Positions 1 through 8,100 of a stretch of 64,000 nucleotides of DNA are shown piece after piece. A program made the translations under genes and the position numbers. The notes below the pieces were generated by a model, which saw only the letters and a list, made by a program, of their open reading frames with translations, did not search any database and was not told where the DNA came from. Each line of letters begins with the position of its first letter. Position 1 is the stretch's first letter. The DNA lies in assembly GCF_947496385.1 (NCBI RefSeq), contig NZ_CANMCP010000002.1, positions 340,330 through 404,329 of the forward strand. The letters are read 5' to 3'. Origin of the DNA: an uncultured Croceicoccus sp. GTDB taxonomy: Bacteria > Pseudomonadota > Alphaproteobacteria > Sphingomonadales > Sphingomonadaceae.

Positions 1-672
1 ATCGTCGGCGAGTTGGAACGCAATGCCGAGATTGCGGCCGTAATCGTCGAGCGCTTCCTCGACCTTCGGATCGCGTTCGGCGACGACGGCGGCGATGCGG
101 CAGGCCGCGGCGAACAGCGCGGCGGTCTTCGCACCGACGATGTGGAGATAGCGTTCCTCGCCCGTTTCCACCTTGCGCTGCGCGGTGAGCTGATCGACCT
201 CGCCCTCGGCGATGACCGCGCTTGCCCCCGACAGGATCTTCAGCACCTTGAGGCTGCCGTCCTCGACCATCAATTCGAAGCTGCGCGAAAACAGGAAATC
301 CCCGACCAGCACGGCGGCAGGGTTGCCGAACACGATATTGGCCGCGTCCTTGCCCCGGCGCATGTCGGATTTGTCGACGACATCATCGTGCAGCAGCGTC
401 GCGGTGTGGATGAATTCCACCGCCGCGGCGAGCTTGTGATGCCGTACGCCTTCATATTCGAGGAGTGCCGCGCTGGCGAGGGTCAGCATCGGGCGCATGC
501 GCTTGCCCCCACCCGCGATGAGGTGCCCGGCCAAAGCGGGAATCAGCGGGATTTTCGACTGCATCCGGTCGAGAATGATGCGGTTCACCCCGCTCATCCC
601 ATCGGCGGTCAGCGCCAGAATCGGAGACAGCGACGGTTCGCCGGGGGTCAATTTGTGCACTGTTGCGCTCAC
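1..672 (-). CDS. ispB: Polyprenyl diphosphate synthase (IspB-like), 3' end cut by the window edge
   Basis: Long-chain trans-prenyltransferase that condenses isopentenyl diphosphate onto allylic diphosphates, making the ubiquinone side chain in the cytoplasm. 224 codons are visible. The first aspartate-rich motif DDVVD is at residues 96-100, preceded by EFIHTATLLH and by the conserved GGGKRMRP. The visible part ends in GIAFQLADD, the beginning of the second aspartate-rich motif. The start is taken as GTG at 672, because the family N-terminus (ALTADGMSGVNRMILDRMQS) follows shortly after it. A later ATG at residue 26 would lose part of that helix. Roughly the last third lies outside the window. 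Chain length (octa-, nona- or decaprenyl) cannot be read from this part. Confidence 0.9.
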   Translation of the reverse strand, partial: MSATVHKLTPGEPSLSPILALTADGMSGVNRIILDRMQSKIPLIPALAGHLIAGGGKRMRPMLTLASAALLEYEGVRHHKLAAAVEFIHTATLLHDDVVDKSDMRRGKDAANIVFGNPAAVLVGDFLFSRSFELMVEDGSLKVLKILSGASAVIAEGEVDQLTAQRKVETGEERYLHIVGAKTAALFAAACRIAAVVAERDPKVEEALDDYGRNLGIAFQLADD

Positions 673-818
673 GCAGCGTCGTTTGGGGGCGATAGCGCGC
701 CAAAGCAAGAGACAAGTTGCCCATATCTCGACGAATCGCGCCGGAACGGCGGCGCCCCGCGACCGGGCATCGCCGCAATGCGCTTGCCAGCGGGCAAGGG
801 CTTGGTAAGACGCGAGGC

Positions 819-1151
819 ATGACCGGATCGAAACAGACATCGAAACAGGCGCAAGCCGAGGGCGGCCGCTCGCCAACGGACGTCTTGTCCGCCTACCGCC
901 GCAGCATCGACAATATCGATGCAGCGCTCGTGCACATGCTGGCCGAACGGTTCCGCATCACGCAGGCCGTCGGCGAGTTCAAGGCGAAGGCCGAATTGCC
1001 CCCCGCCGACCCCGCGCGCGAGGAAAAGCAGATCGCCCGCCTGCGCGCACTGGCCGAGGATGCCGATCTCGACCCGGAATTCAGCGAGAAATTCCTGCGC
1101 TTCATCATCGACGAGGTCATCCGCCATCATCAGCAGGCCCGCGGCGAATAA
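819..1151 (+). CDS. Monofunctional chorismate mutase, AroQ fold
   Basis: Converts chorismate to prephenate, the branch point to phenylalanine and tyrosine. The 110-residue protein is nearly all helical and shows the AroQ pattern: YRRSIDNIDAALVHMLAERF at about residues 22-41, then ITQAVGEFKAK with the conserved lysine, and FLRFIIDEVIRHHQ near the C-terminus. There is no fused dehydratase or dehydrogenase, so it is the stand-alone type. An open frame runs upstream to 717, but the ATG at 819 gives the normal family N-terminus. It is divergent from the polyprenyl synthase gene and convergent with the histidine kinase gene. A short acidic/polar N-terminal tail (about 15 residues) precedes the mutase domain. 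Confidence 0.88.
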   Translation: MTGSKQTSKQAQAEGGRSPTDVLSAYRRSIDNIDAALVHMLAERFRITQAVGEFKAKAELPPADPAREEKQIARLRALAEDADLDPEFSEKFLRFIIDEVIRHHQQARGE

Positions 1152-1179
1152 TCGGCGCAGGCCTTCGCCCGCGCGCCTT

Positions 1180-2664
1180 TTATCCCGCGCGCGGCAGGGC
1201 CAGCCGGACCAGCAGCCCGCCCAGATCCTCGCTTTCCTCGAGCGCGACCTCACCGCCGTAGATTTCCACCACGTCGCGCACGATCGCGAGACCGAGACCC
1301 GTGCCCGGCTTATTCGTGTCGAGCCGGGCGCCCCGGTCGAATATACGGATACGCTCGGGATCGGGAATGCCCATGCCGTCATCCTCGATCCATATTTCGC
1401 ACAATTCGCCATCGGGCACCGCATCGACGGTGACGAACACGCTGCCCCCGCCATATTTGGCCGCGTTCTCAACCAGATTGCCGAGCAATTCGTCGAGATC
1501 CTGCCGTTCCAGCGCGACCATGGCGGTATCGGCACCGTCGATGTCGAACCGCACGTCAGGATAGAGCCGGCCCACCACCCGCTCCACCGCGTCCGCCGCG
1601 CCGCGCACGTCGGCGCGCGCAAGCCCGCTGACCCTGCGGCCCAAGGCGCGGGCGCGGGCGAGATGGTGATCGACCTGCCGCCGCATGATCGCGGCCTCGC
1701 GCTTGACCACCTCGTCGAGATCGGGCGCGCGGGCGGCGGCGGCATTGTTCACGACCGTGAGAGGCGTCTTGAGCGCATGGGCAAGATTGCCGGCATGGGT
1801 GCGCGCCTCCTCGGCCTGCCGCTGCGAATGGGCGAGCAGGGCATTCAGTTCGTCCACCATCGGCTGCACCTCGAGCGGGAGCGGTTCCTCCACCCGCGGC
1901 ACGCCGGTCACGCGGATGCGATGGATGGCGCGCCTGATCCCGCGCAGGGGCGACAGGCCGAGCCATGTCTGCAACGCGGCCATCACGATCAGGCCAAAGC
2001 CCAGCACGACGAAGCTGTAGATGAGGATCGAGCGCACCCGCCCGATCTGTGCATTCAGCTCGCCGCGCGACGCGGCCACGGTGAACCACCATGTCGTATC
2101 GCTGCCGGGAAGGATGATGGGCCGCTGTATCACGCGCAGCGGTTCATTCTCGAACGTGGCGGAATCGAAGATGACCGGGTCCATGCTGTCGGTCTCGCGC
2201 ACCGGCAATTGCCTGTCCCACAAGGATCGCGACAGATAATCCTCGTGCCCTTCGCCGACGATCTGCCAGTAGAGGCCGCTCCCCGGCTCCAGGAAACGCT
2301 GATCCCCCAAGGGCCGCGAAAACCACACCGCATCGTCCGGCCCGATTTCGGCCGACGCGACCATCGCGGTCAGGATATATTCGAGCTGTTCGTCGAAACT
2401 GCGCGTGACATAGGAATTGAGCGTCCGGTCGAGCGCCACGCCGCCCGCCAGCAGCAGGATCGAGATCCACGCCAGCGCGATCAGCATCATGCGCCGCGAG
2501 AGCGATCCCGTGTGCGCCCGCGGGAGGCGCGCACGCGTGTCGGTCAGGGCCGTGGACGCATCGCCCGACGGCCCTTCGACGCGATCCTTCGCGCCCTTAC
2601 CCGCGCGGAGCGTCGGCGGGATCGTCGAGACTGTAGCCAAGGCCACGGATCGTGGTGATGACAT
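1180..2664 (-). CDS. Sensor histidine kinase, PhoQ-like
   Basis: Inner-membrane sensor kinase partner of the response regulator immediately upstream. Two membrane segments (about residues 58-78 and 212-232) flank a periplasmic sensor of about 130 residues. Then come a HAMP-like linker, a DHp domain with the phospho-acceptor histidine at 296 (LAHALKTPL), and a HATPase domain with the N box (NLVENAAKYG, N400), the DDGMGIP box and the GTGLGLAIV box. The annotated ATG overlaps the regulator gene by 68 bases. GTG or TTG codons at residues 7 and 9, or ATG at residues 59-60, are alternatives, and none has a clear ribosome binding site. Ligand unknown; Mg2+ or cationic peptides are only an analogy with PhoQ. 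Confidence 0.9.
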   Translation of the reverse strand: MSSPRSVALATVSTIPPTLRAGKGAKDRVEGPSGDASTALTDTRARLPRAHTGSLSRRMMLIALAWISILLLAGGVALDRTLNSYVTRSFDEQLEYILTAMVASAEIGPDDAVWFSRPLGDQRFLEPGSGLYWQIVGEGHEDYLSRSLWDRQLPVRETDSMDPVIFDSATFENEPLRVIQRPIILPGSDTTWWFTVAASRGELNAQIGRVRSILIYSFVVLGFGLIVMAALQTWLGLSPLRGIRRAIHRIRVTGVPRVEEPLPLEVQPMVDELNALLAHSQRQAEEARTHAGNLAHALKTPLTVVNNAAAARAPDLDEVVKREAAIMRRQVDHHLARARALGRRVSGLARADVRGAADAVERVVGRLYPDVRFDIDGADTAMVALERQDLDELLGNLVENAAKYGGGSVFVTVDAVPDGELCEIWIEDDGMGIPDPERIRIFDRGARLDTNKPGTGLGLAIVRDVVEIYGGEVALEESEDLGGLLVRLALPRAG

Positions 2665-3274
2665 CCGCGCCCAGCTTCTTGCGAATACGGGTCACGAACA
2701 CTTCGATGGTATTGGAATCGCGGTCGAAATCCTGATCATAGATATGTTCGATCAATTCGGTGCGGCTGACGACCTTGCCCTTGTGATGCATGAGATAGGA
2801 CAGCAGCTTGTACTCCTGCGCGGTGAGTTTCACCGGCTCCCCGTCGAGCGTGACCCGGCCCGAGCGCGTGTCCAGCCGCACTTTGCCAGCGATGAGCTCG
2901 CTCGTCGCATTGCCGGTCGAACGGCGGATGAGCGCGCGCAGCCGGGCGATCAGCTCCTCTGTCTGAAACGGCTTGGCAAGGTAGTCGTCGGCGCCCGCAT
3001 CGAGCCCGGCCACCTTGTCGGACCAGCTGTCGCGCGCGGTGAGGACCAGCACGGGAAAGGTCTTGCCCTCCTTGCGCCACATGCCCAGCACGGTCAGCCC
3101 GTCGATCTCGGGAAGGCCGAGGTCGAGGATGACCGCGTCATATTCCTCCGTCGAGCCCATGAAATGCCCGTCTTCGCCATCGACCGACAGATCCACGGCA
3201 TAGCCCGTCTGCTCGAGCGTGGTCTTCAATTGCTGACCAAGAGTGGGTTCGTCCTCGACGATCAGGATACGCAT
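2597..3274 (-). CDS. OmpR/PhoB-family response regulator, PhoP-like
   Basis: DNA-binding partner of the downstream kinase. The receiver domain begins MRILIVEDEP, has the phosphorylated aspartate at 51 (VILDLGLPEIDG) and the switch lysine in LAKPF near residue 100. The C-terminal winged helix contains LTAQEYKLLSYLMHHKGKVVSRTELIEH and VTRIRKKLGADVI. The start is ATG 3274, with GGGGA about 7 bases upstream; the longer open frame to 3373 only adds non-homologous residues. The genes run PepSY protein, regulator, kinase on the minus strand, which suggests one operon. Confidence 0.93.
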   Translation of the reverse strand: MRILIVEDEPTLGQQLKTTLEQTGYAVDLSVDGEDGHFMGSTEEYDAVILDLGLPEIDGLTVLGMWRKEGKTFPVLVLTARDSWSDKVAGLDAGADDYLAKPFQTEELIARLRALIRRSTGNATSELIAGKVRLDTRSGRVTLDGEPVKLTAQEYKLLSYLMHHKGKVVSRTELIEHIYDQDFDRDSNTIEVFVTRIRKKLGADVITTIRGLGYSLDDPADAPRG

Positions 3275-3396
3275 GCATGTTCCCCGTTCATGCCCCCGCG
3301 AAAGGCGGGCGGTTCGTGACATGAACAGATGAAAGAGCGGAAAGGTCCGGTCAAGCGCATTGCAACGTCGCATCGCACGCCCGGAACCGGCCGGGT

Positions 3397-3735
3397 TCAG
3401 CGCATGATATTGACGATATTCCCGGTGCGCGCATCGACATCGACGAATACCACGCGCCCGTTGCGGATGAATTTCAGGCGATAGGTATTGGCGGAAAATT
3501 CATCCATGCCGAGATAATCCATCCCCTTCATCCGCGGCAGGACCCGCGATTCGATTTCGCGCAGGGTGTGCACGTTGCCGGCCCGCAATTCGCGGCGGGC
3601 CTCGCCCTGCCCGTCGCGCTTCCCCTGCTCCGCATGGGCGGGGACGGCAAGCGAAAGGCATGACACGGCGACCAGCACGGCGGCCACGGGCGCGCGCATG
3701 GCGAAGCGGGGACGATGGGATGTGCGAATTGTCAT
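3397..3735 (-). CDS. Secreted PepSY-domain protein
   Basis: 112-residue protein with an N-terminal signal peptide (hydrophobic AAVLVAVSCLSLAVPAHA, cleavage predicted near residue 35), followed by a single PepSY module. That module has a predicted helix (LREIESRVLPRMKGMDYLGMDEFSANTYRLKFI) and the typical final strand pair VVFVDVDARTGNIV. PepSY modules are small periplasmic or surface domains that often accompany PhoPQ-like systems and peptidases as possible inhibitors or sensors. It lies 122 bases upstream of the response regulator on the same strand, so it may be the first gene of that operon or a regulon member. No catalytic residues are expected. Confidence 0.8.
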   Translation of the reverse strand: MTIRTSHRPRFAMRAPVAAVLVAVSCLSLAVPAHAEQGKRDGQGEARRELRAGNVHTLREIESRVLPRMKGMDYLGMDEFSANTYRLKFIRNGRVVFVDVDARTGNIVNIMR

Positions 3736-3806
3736 GATGGTCGCCGTGTTAGTATCAAGCCATTGAACGCAATCTGAATATTGCCGCGTCCGCGTCGTGC
3801 CCGCCC

Positions 3807-4550
3807 CTATCGCGTCATTTCATATTTCAGGGTCAGCATGACCGCCGTGCCCACCTGCCCCGGTTTTACAGGGCTGCTGGCGGCCTCCGTTCGGCTGCCG
3901 GTGACGACGATCATGTCCCGTTGCATCGGGCGGTTCTCGCTCACCGCTTCCTCGACCGAAAGCAGGCGCACACCGGTATAGCCGGCCATCCGTGCAAGCT
4001 CGGTCGCCTGGGTCATCCCGCGCTCGAACGCGGCGCGGCGGGCCTGCGCCTGGGCGCTCTTCGGGTCGATGAGCCCGAAATCCGGGCCGGAAAGATTGGT
4101 CGCACCCGCCTCGACCAGAGCGTCGAGCACCGCGCCGACACGCTCCATGTCGCGAAGCTCGATCCGCACGTTGTTCGTCGCGTCATAGCCCAGGAACTGC
4201 GGCACGTCGTCGTTCCGGTAATTATACCGGGGGTTGAGCGAGATGCCGGTCGTCTGGATCCGGTCGTCCGGAATGCCGAGCGCGGCGATCCGCTCGACCA
4301 CGGCGGTCATCTTGCGCGCGTTTTCCTGCATCGCCTGGCTGGCGGTGGGTGCGCGGGTGGTGACGCCCGCACCAACGGTCGCCATGTCGGGATCGGCAAG
4401 CACCGTTTCGCTCACGCCGAGTTCGACGACGGGGCCGCTGGCCTGCAACTGCACCTCGGCCGCATGGGCGGAGATCGTGCCGCCGGACAGGGCGGCAACC
4501 GCCATGGCGGGCGCGGCGAACAGGAATACGGGTTTGCGCATGAGCATCAT
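3807..4550 (-). CDS. Periplasmic SIMPL-domain (DUF541) protein
   Basis: 247-residue exported protein with signal peptide (VFLFAAPAMAVAALSGGTISAHA). The SIMPL/DUF541 pattern is clear: a strand carrying a V-E-L-G-V-S-E motif, MATVGAGVTTRAPTASQAMQENARKM, an IQTTGISLNPRYNY element and a second lobe ending VMLTLKYEMTR. The family forms outer-membrane-associated oligomers (BP26 in Brucella) of uncertain function. It lies 71 bases upstream of the PepSY gene on the same strand, so read-through is possible. A short intergenic gap of about 100 bases separates it from the divergent ABC-F gene. Confidence 0.85.
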   Translation of the reverse strand: MMLMRKPVFLFAAPAMAVAALSGGTISAHAAEVQLQASGPVVELGVSETVLADPDMATVGAGVTTRAPTASQAMQENARKMTAVVERIAALGIPDDRIQTTGISLNPRYNYRNDDVPQFLGYDATNNVRIELRDMERVGAVLDALVEAGATNLSGPDFGLIDPKSAQAQARRAAFERGMTQATELARMAGYTGVRLLSVEEAVSENRPMQRDMIVVTGSRTEAASSPVKPGQVGTAVMLTLKYEMTR

Positions 4551-4656
4551 TCTCCAGATTACGGACGGTTCGATATCATGAAATCGTTCCGTGACTCGAT
4601 GATGATAGCATGATCACCGCTTGCGCAAGATGAACGGCGCGATTAGCTGCAAGCCC

Positions 4657-6468
4657 ATGGCACAGGCACCGATTTTGAGCTGGGAAGGCCTCGGCCTGCA
4701 ACAAGGGGGCGGCTGGCTGTTCGGCGGTCCCGGCACGGGCGATGGCGATGGCGGGCTCGACCTGCACGTGCTCCCGCGCGACCGGCTCGCGCTGATCGGG
4801 CGGAACGGCGCGGGCAAGACCACGCTGCTCAAGCTCATCGCCGGCGAAATCGAGGCGGATCGCGGCAAGCGCACGATACAGCCCGGCACGCGCGTCGTCA
4901 TGCTGGAGCAGGAACCCGACTTCACCGGTTGCGCATCCCTCATGGATTATGCGCTCGGCGGGGACGACGCGCCGCAGCGCCACGAGGTGGAGGCCATCGC
5001 CGGCCAGCTCGGCATCGACATGGAGCGCGAGGCGCACAGCGCGAGCGGCGGTGAAAAGCGCCGCGCCGCCATTGCCCGCGCGCTGGCGATGGATCCGGAT
5101 CTGCTGCTTCTCGACGAGCCGACCAACCATCTTGACCTCGCCGCGATCGACTGGCTGGAGGACTGGCTCAACCGGTACAAGGGCGCGTTCGTCACGATCA
5201 GCCACGACCGCACCTTCCTCACCCGCCTGACCCGCGCGACATGGTGGCTCGATCGCAAGAGCCTGCGCCGCAACGAGGTCGGTTTCGGCGGGTATGAGGC
5301 GTGGGAGGAAAAGGTCTATGCCGACGAGGCGCGCGCGGCACAAAGGCTGGACGCGCGGCTCAAGATCGAGGCGCACTGGCTCGAACGCGGGGTCACCGCC
5401 CGGCGCAAGCGCAATCAGGGCCGCCTCGAAAAGCTGCACCAGATGCGCGCCACCCGCGCCGCCATGGTGCAGCCGCAGGGGCAGGCGAAGCTCGCCATCG
5501 TGGCCGACGGAACGAAGACGAAGGCGGTCATCACCGCCGAAAACGTCTCCAAATCCTATGGCGACCGCACGATCATCCGCGATTTCGACCTGCGGATTCA
5601 GCGCGGCGACCGCATCGGCATCGTCGGTTCCAACGGCGCGGGGAAGACCACGCTGCTCAAAATGCTGACGGGTGAAATTGCGCCGGACACCGGCACCGTC
5701 ACGCTGGCGAAAACGCTGTCGGGCGTGATGATCGATCAGCAGCGCAGCCTGCTGTCCGATGAAAAGCGCCTGCGCGACGTGCTGGCCGAAGGGGGCGACT
5801 GGATCGACGTGCGGGGGGTTCGCAAGCATATTCAGGGCTATCTGAAGGAATTCCTGTTCGATCCCGGCCTTGCCGACGCGAGGGTCGGCACGCTGTCGGG
5901 CGGCGAACGTTCGCGCCTGTTGCTCGCCCGTGAATTCGCGCGGACATCGAACCTGCTCGTGCTCGACGAGCCGACCAACGATCTCGATCTCGAAACGCTC
6001 GACCTGCTCCAGGAGGTCATCGCCGATTACGACGGGACCGTCCTCATCGTCAGCCACGATCGCGATTTCCTCGACCGGACGGTGAACCTCACGCTCGGCC
6101 TCGACGGGAGCGGCACGGTGGATATCGTCGTCGGCGGCTATGCCGACTGGGAAGCCAAGCGCGAGGATCGCACCCGGCAGGCCAAGGCCGCGAAGCCCGC
6201 CGCCCCGCCGCCCCCTCCCCCGCCGCAGCGCAAGACGAAGCTGTCCTACAAGGATCAGCGCGACTACGAATTGCTGCCGGAGCGGATCGAGGCGCTGGAG
6301 CTGGCGATGGCCGAGGACGAGGCCGCGCTCGCCGACCCCGATCTGTATAGCAGCGATCCGGACCGTTTCGCCGCGCTGACCGCCGCGCTCGACAAAAAGC
6401 GCGAGGAAAAGGACGCGGCCGAGGAACGCTGGCTCGAACTCGCCGAGGAGGTGGAGGCGCTGGGCTGA
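4657..6468 (+). CDS. ABC-F family ATPase (Uup-like)
   Basis: Soluble, ribosome-associated ATPase with two nucleotide-binding domains in one chain of 603 residues and no membrane segments. The first domain has Walker A GRNGAGKTTLLKL, signature SGGEKRRAAIARAL and Walker B LLLLDEPTNHLD. The second has GSNGAGKTTLLKM, LSGGERSRLLLAREFA and LLVLDEPTNDLD. The two are joined by a charged linker, the ABC-F P-site tRNA interaction motif. A proline-rich stretch (PPPPPPPQ) and a C-terminal coiled coil match Uup. The start is ATG 4657 (MAQAPILSWEG); an in-frame ATG 36 bases upstream is less likely. It is convergent with the DUF6456 gene across a 4-base gap. Confidence 0.92.
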   Translation: MAQAPILSWEGLGLQQGGGWLFGGPGTGDGDGGLDLHVLPRDRLALIGRNGAGKTTLLKLIAGEIEADRGKRTIQPGTRVVMLEQEPDFTGCASLMDYALGGDDAPQRHEVEAIAGQLGIDMEREAHSASGGEKRRAAIARALAMDPDLLLLDEPTNHLDLAAIDWLEDWLNRYKGAFVTISHDRTFLTRLTRATWWLDRKSLRRNEVGFGGYEAWEEKVYADEARAAQRLDARLKIEAHWLERGVTARRKRNQGRLEKLHQMRATRAAMVQPQGQAKLAIVADGTKTKAVITAENVSKSYGDRTIIRDFDLRIQRGDRIGIVGSNGAGKTTLLKMLTGEIAPDTGTVTLAKTLSGVMIDQQRSLLSDEKRLRDVLAEGGDWIDVRGVRKHIQGYLKEFLFDPGLADARVGTLSGGERSRLLLAREFARTSNLLVLDEPTNDLDLETLDLLQEVIADYDGTVLIVSHDRDFLDRTVNLTLGLDGSGTVDIVVGGYADWEAKREDRTRQAKAAKPAAPPPPPPPQRKTKLSYKDQRDYELLPERIEALELAMAEDEAALADPDLYSSDPDRFAALTAALDKKREEKDAAEERWLELAEEVEALG

Positions 6469-6479
6469 GGTCTCAGCCC
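6462..6479. terminator. Palindromic hairpin containing both convergent stop codons
   Basis: GGGCTGA-GGTC-TCAGCCC is a perfect 7-bp stem with a 4-base loop. The left arm holds the TGA of the ABC-F gene (6466-6468); the right arm holds the TGA of the opposite-strand DUF6456 gene (6473-6475). No T-run follows on either side, so intrinsic termination is uncertain, but the symmetry suits a compact bidirectional end signal. Confidence 0.5.
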
Positions 6480-6949
6480 GGTATCCGGTAATAGCCCGCC
6501 ACCCGGTCGAGCGCGAGTTTCAGCACGAGCTTCCCGCTGCGCGCAGGCCAGGCCAGCGCCTTCTCCGCATCGGGAAGCGTTTCGCCCGCACACACCACGC
6601 GCCACAGCACATCGGCGAGCCCCGGCCCGGCGGCCGCGGTGGCCTCGTCAAAGCGGCGCCTGGCCGACATCTGCTTTTCCGTCGGGGTCAGGCCATTGTC
6701 GCCGCTCCCCTTGATCCGCACCGGGTCCCAGCTCATCGTGACGGACGGGGCGAGCTGCGCCCGCTCGTAATCGGCGCGCAGCCGCTCGCCCGCATCGGAT
6801 TGCCGTTCGTCGAGATGGCCGCGCGAATGCAGCCAGGCGATAGGCGATTCGCGCAGGTTGACCGTCACCCCGCGTGCCCGGCGCCCGATCCCGCCGGTCC
6901 GGCGCGGCCCCTCGCTCGTCAGCTCGCGATTCGCATATTCGCCTGCCAT
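6473..6949 (-). CDS. DUF6456 protein (possible GafA/GafZ-type GTA activator)
   Basis: 158-residue soluble protein. The recognisable core is VNLRESPIAWLHSRG followed by GERLRADYERAQLAPSVTMSW, then a helical C-terminal half with ARSGKLVLKLALDRVAGYY, the DUF6456 pattern known from alphaproteobacteria. From memory, which I could not check, the C-terminal part of Rhodobacter GafA and Caulobacter GafZ, activators of gene transfer agent genes, belongs to this family. The start is ATG 6949 with GGGAG about 9 bases upstream. It is divergent from an XRE regulator gene, and the gap between them holds a 21-bp element repeated upstream of a GTA-type holin. The N-terminal 30 residues are basic and look disordered. 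A GafA-like function is inference. Confidence 0.75.
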   Translation of the reverse strand: MAGEYANRELTSEGPRRTGGIGRRARGVTVNLRESPIAWLHSRGHLDERQSDAGERLRADYERAQLAPSVTMSWDPVRIKGSGDNGLTPTEKQMSARRRFDEATAAAGPGLADVLWRVVCAGETLPDAEKALAWPARSGKLVLKLALDRVAGYYRIPG

Positions 6950-6995
6950 GTCATGTCTCCCTTTCGTTCGGCGGGAGCGGAATGGACCCGGTTCA

Positions 6996-7016
6996 ATGCT
7001 GTAGGAAAATAAAACC
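6996..7016 (+). promoter_or_regulatory. 21-bp AT-rich element, copy 1 (between DUF6456 and XRE genes)
   Basis: An AT-rich block with core GTAGGAAAATAAAACC, in a GC-rich genome. It is exactly identical over 21 bases to the reverse complement of 15865-15885. It lies 47 bases upstream of the DUF6456 start and 36 bases upstream of the XRE start, so it could serve either or both. It is not an inverted repeat in itself. Identity ends at once on both sides, which suggests a constrained site rather than a recent duplication. Confidence 0.7.
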
Positions 7017-7051
7017 TGTGCGGTTCGTCGCGATGGTGGTAGTCACCCGGC

Positions 7052-7624
7052 ATGATCAATCGCATCCGCGCCATACGCAAGCAGCAGGGCCTGACCCTGG
7101 CCGACCTCGCCGAGCGGTGCGATCCGCCCACCACGCCGCAGACGGTCGGCCGGCTGGAAACCGGAATGCGCACGCTGTCCATCGACTGGCTCAATCGCAT
7201 TGCCGCCGCGCTCAAGGTGGAGCCGCAGACCTTGCTCACGAGCGAGGCGCGCGAGGCGACGATGGTGGTGGCGCGCCTGTCCGATAGCGGCGCCGAACCG
7301 CTGTCCTCCCCGCGGGAGGCGATCGCACCGGCATCGCTCCTGGGCGAGGCGAAGCTGACCGTGATGGAGGTATCGGCCAGCGCCGGGGAATATCGCGCCG
7401 GCGATCAGGTCTGGCTGCGCGCGATGGACGATGCGGAGACGCCGCGTGCGATCAATCGCGACGTGCTGGTCCCGCGCCCCGGCGGGCGATTCGTGTTCGG
7501 CCGGATGATCGACCGCGATGCGCAATCGGTCGCCATCCTGCCCACCGGCGCCGGGCAGCGGCAGACGGTCGTGACCAATCCCGCATGGGTGGCGGTCGCC
7601 GTCATGCTGGTCCGTAAATTGTGA
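7052..7624 (+). CDS. XRE-family transcriptional regulator with S24-like C-terminal domain
   Basis: 190 residues. The N-terminal lambda-repressor-type helix-turn-helix spans about residues 1-62 (INRIRAIRKQQGLTLADLAERC, then VGRLETGMRTLSIDWLNRIAAALKV). A beta-rich domain (about 90-190) follows, with the layout of an S24/CI C-terminal dimerisation domain (GEYRAGDQVWLR, NRDVLVPRPGG, GRMIDRD). I see no obvious catalytic Ser/Lys dyad, so self-cleavage is doubtful. The next gene starts GTGA inside its stop codon, so they are co-translated. Placed divergently from a DUF6456 gene, it resembles the XRE repressor (RogA) that controls GTA activators in Caulobacter; this is inference from context and recalled literature. 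Confidence 0.85.
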   Translation: MINRIRAIRKQQGLTLADLAERCDPPTTPQTVGRLETGMRTLSIDWLNRIAAALKVEPQTLLTSEAREATMVVARLSDSGAEPLSSPREAIAPASLLGEAKLTVMEVSASAGEYRAGDQVWLRAMDDAETPRAINRDVLVPRPGGRFVFGRMIDRDAQSVAILPTGAGQRQTVVTNPAWVAVAVMLVRKL

Positions 7625-8049
7625 AACGCGCGGGCGCCGCACTGGTGCTCACGCTATGGCATGGCGGCGCCGGCGCGGCATTCGCGCAGAATACGCCCGC
7701 CGATATCGACGCCATGCTCGCCCGGCAAAAGGCGATGGCGCTCCCGCCCGCCCCCGCCCCGTGCAAGCCGTCAAGCGGCGATGAAATCGTCGTTTGCGCC
7801 CCGGTTGTCCGGGATCAGCGTGTCGCCTCCTTCACCATGCGCAACCCCACCTCGCCCGAGGCGCGCAACCTCGGTGTTCCGGATGTGGTCGATGTCGACG
7901 GCATGCCGCCCTGCCTCGCATTCTCCGTGACCTCGAAATTCGGCTATGCCCCGCCGCCCGTGTATATCGTGGATTTCGGCGCCCTGCCCGATGCGCCGCC
8001 GGGATCGGACGCGGACCGCATCGCCCGCGGCGTGCTGCGCGCCGACTGA
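7621..8049 (+). CDS. Small secreted hypothetical protein
   Basis: 142 residues starting at GTG 7621, overlapping the previous stop by 4 bases (GTGA). It has a signal peptide (AGAALVLTLWHGGAGAAFA, cleavage near residue 22) and then a short helical stretch (DIDAMLARQKAMAL). The body contains two cysteines near its beginning (PCKPSSGDEIVVCAP), a pattern common in uncharacterised sphingomonad periplasmic proteins, and a third in PPCLAF. I do not recognise a functional family. Its position between an XRE regulator and a DUF421 membrane protein suggests one transcript. Confidence 0.72.
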   Translation: MKRAGAALVLTLWHGGAGAAFAQNTPADIDAMLARQKAMALPPAPAPCKPSSGDEIVVCAPVVRDQRVASFTMRNPTSPEARNLGVPDVVDVDGMPPCLAFSVTSKFGYAPPPVYIVDFGALPDAPPGSDADRIARGVLRAD

Positions 8050-8100
8050 CCGGACCCAAACCGGTCCACGCTCGTTCCCAATGGCGAAGGAGACGGACCG

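Noticed and set aside
919..2658. Very long plus-strand open frame over the histidine kinase gene
   Set aside because: Mirror frame of a GC-rich gene; the minus strand has the clear kinase motifs.
8081..8100. ATG 8081 as start of the DUF421 gene
   Set aside because: Out of frame with the DUF421 domain, and the ribosome binding site lies after it.
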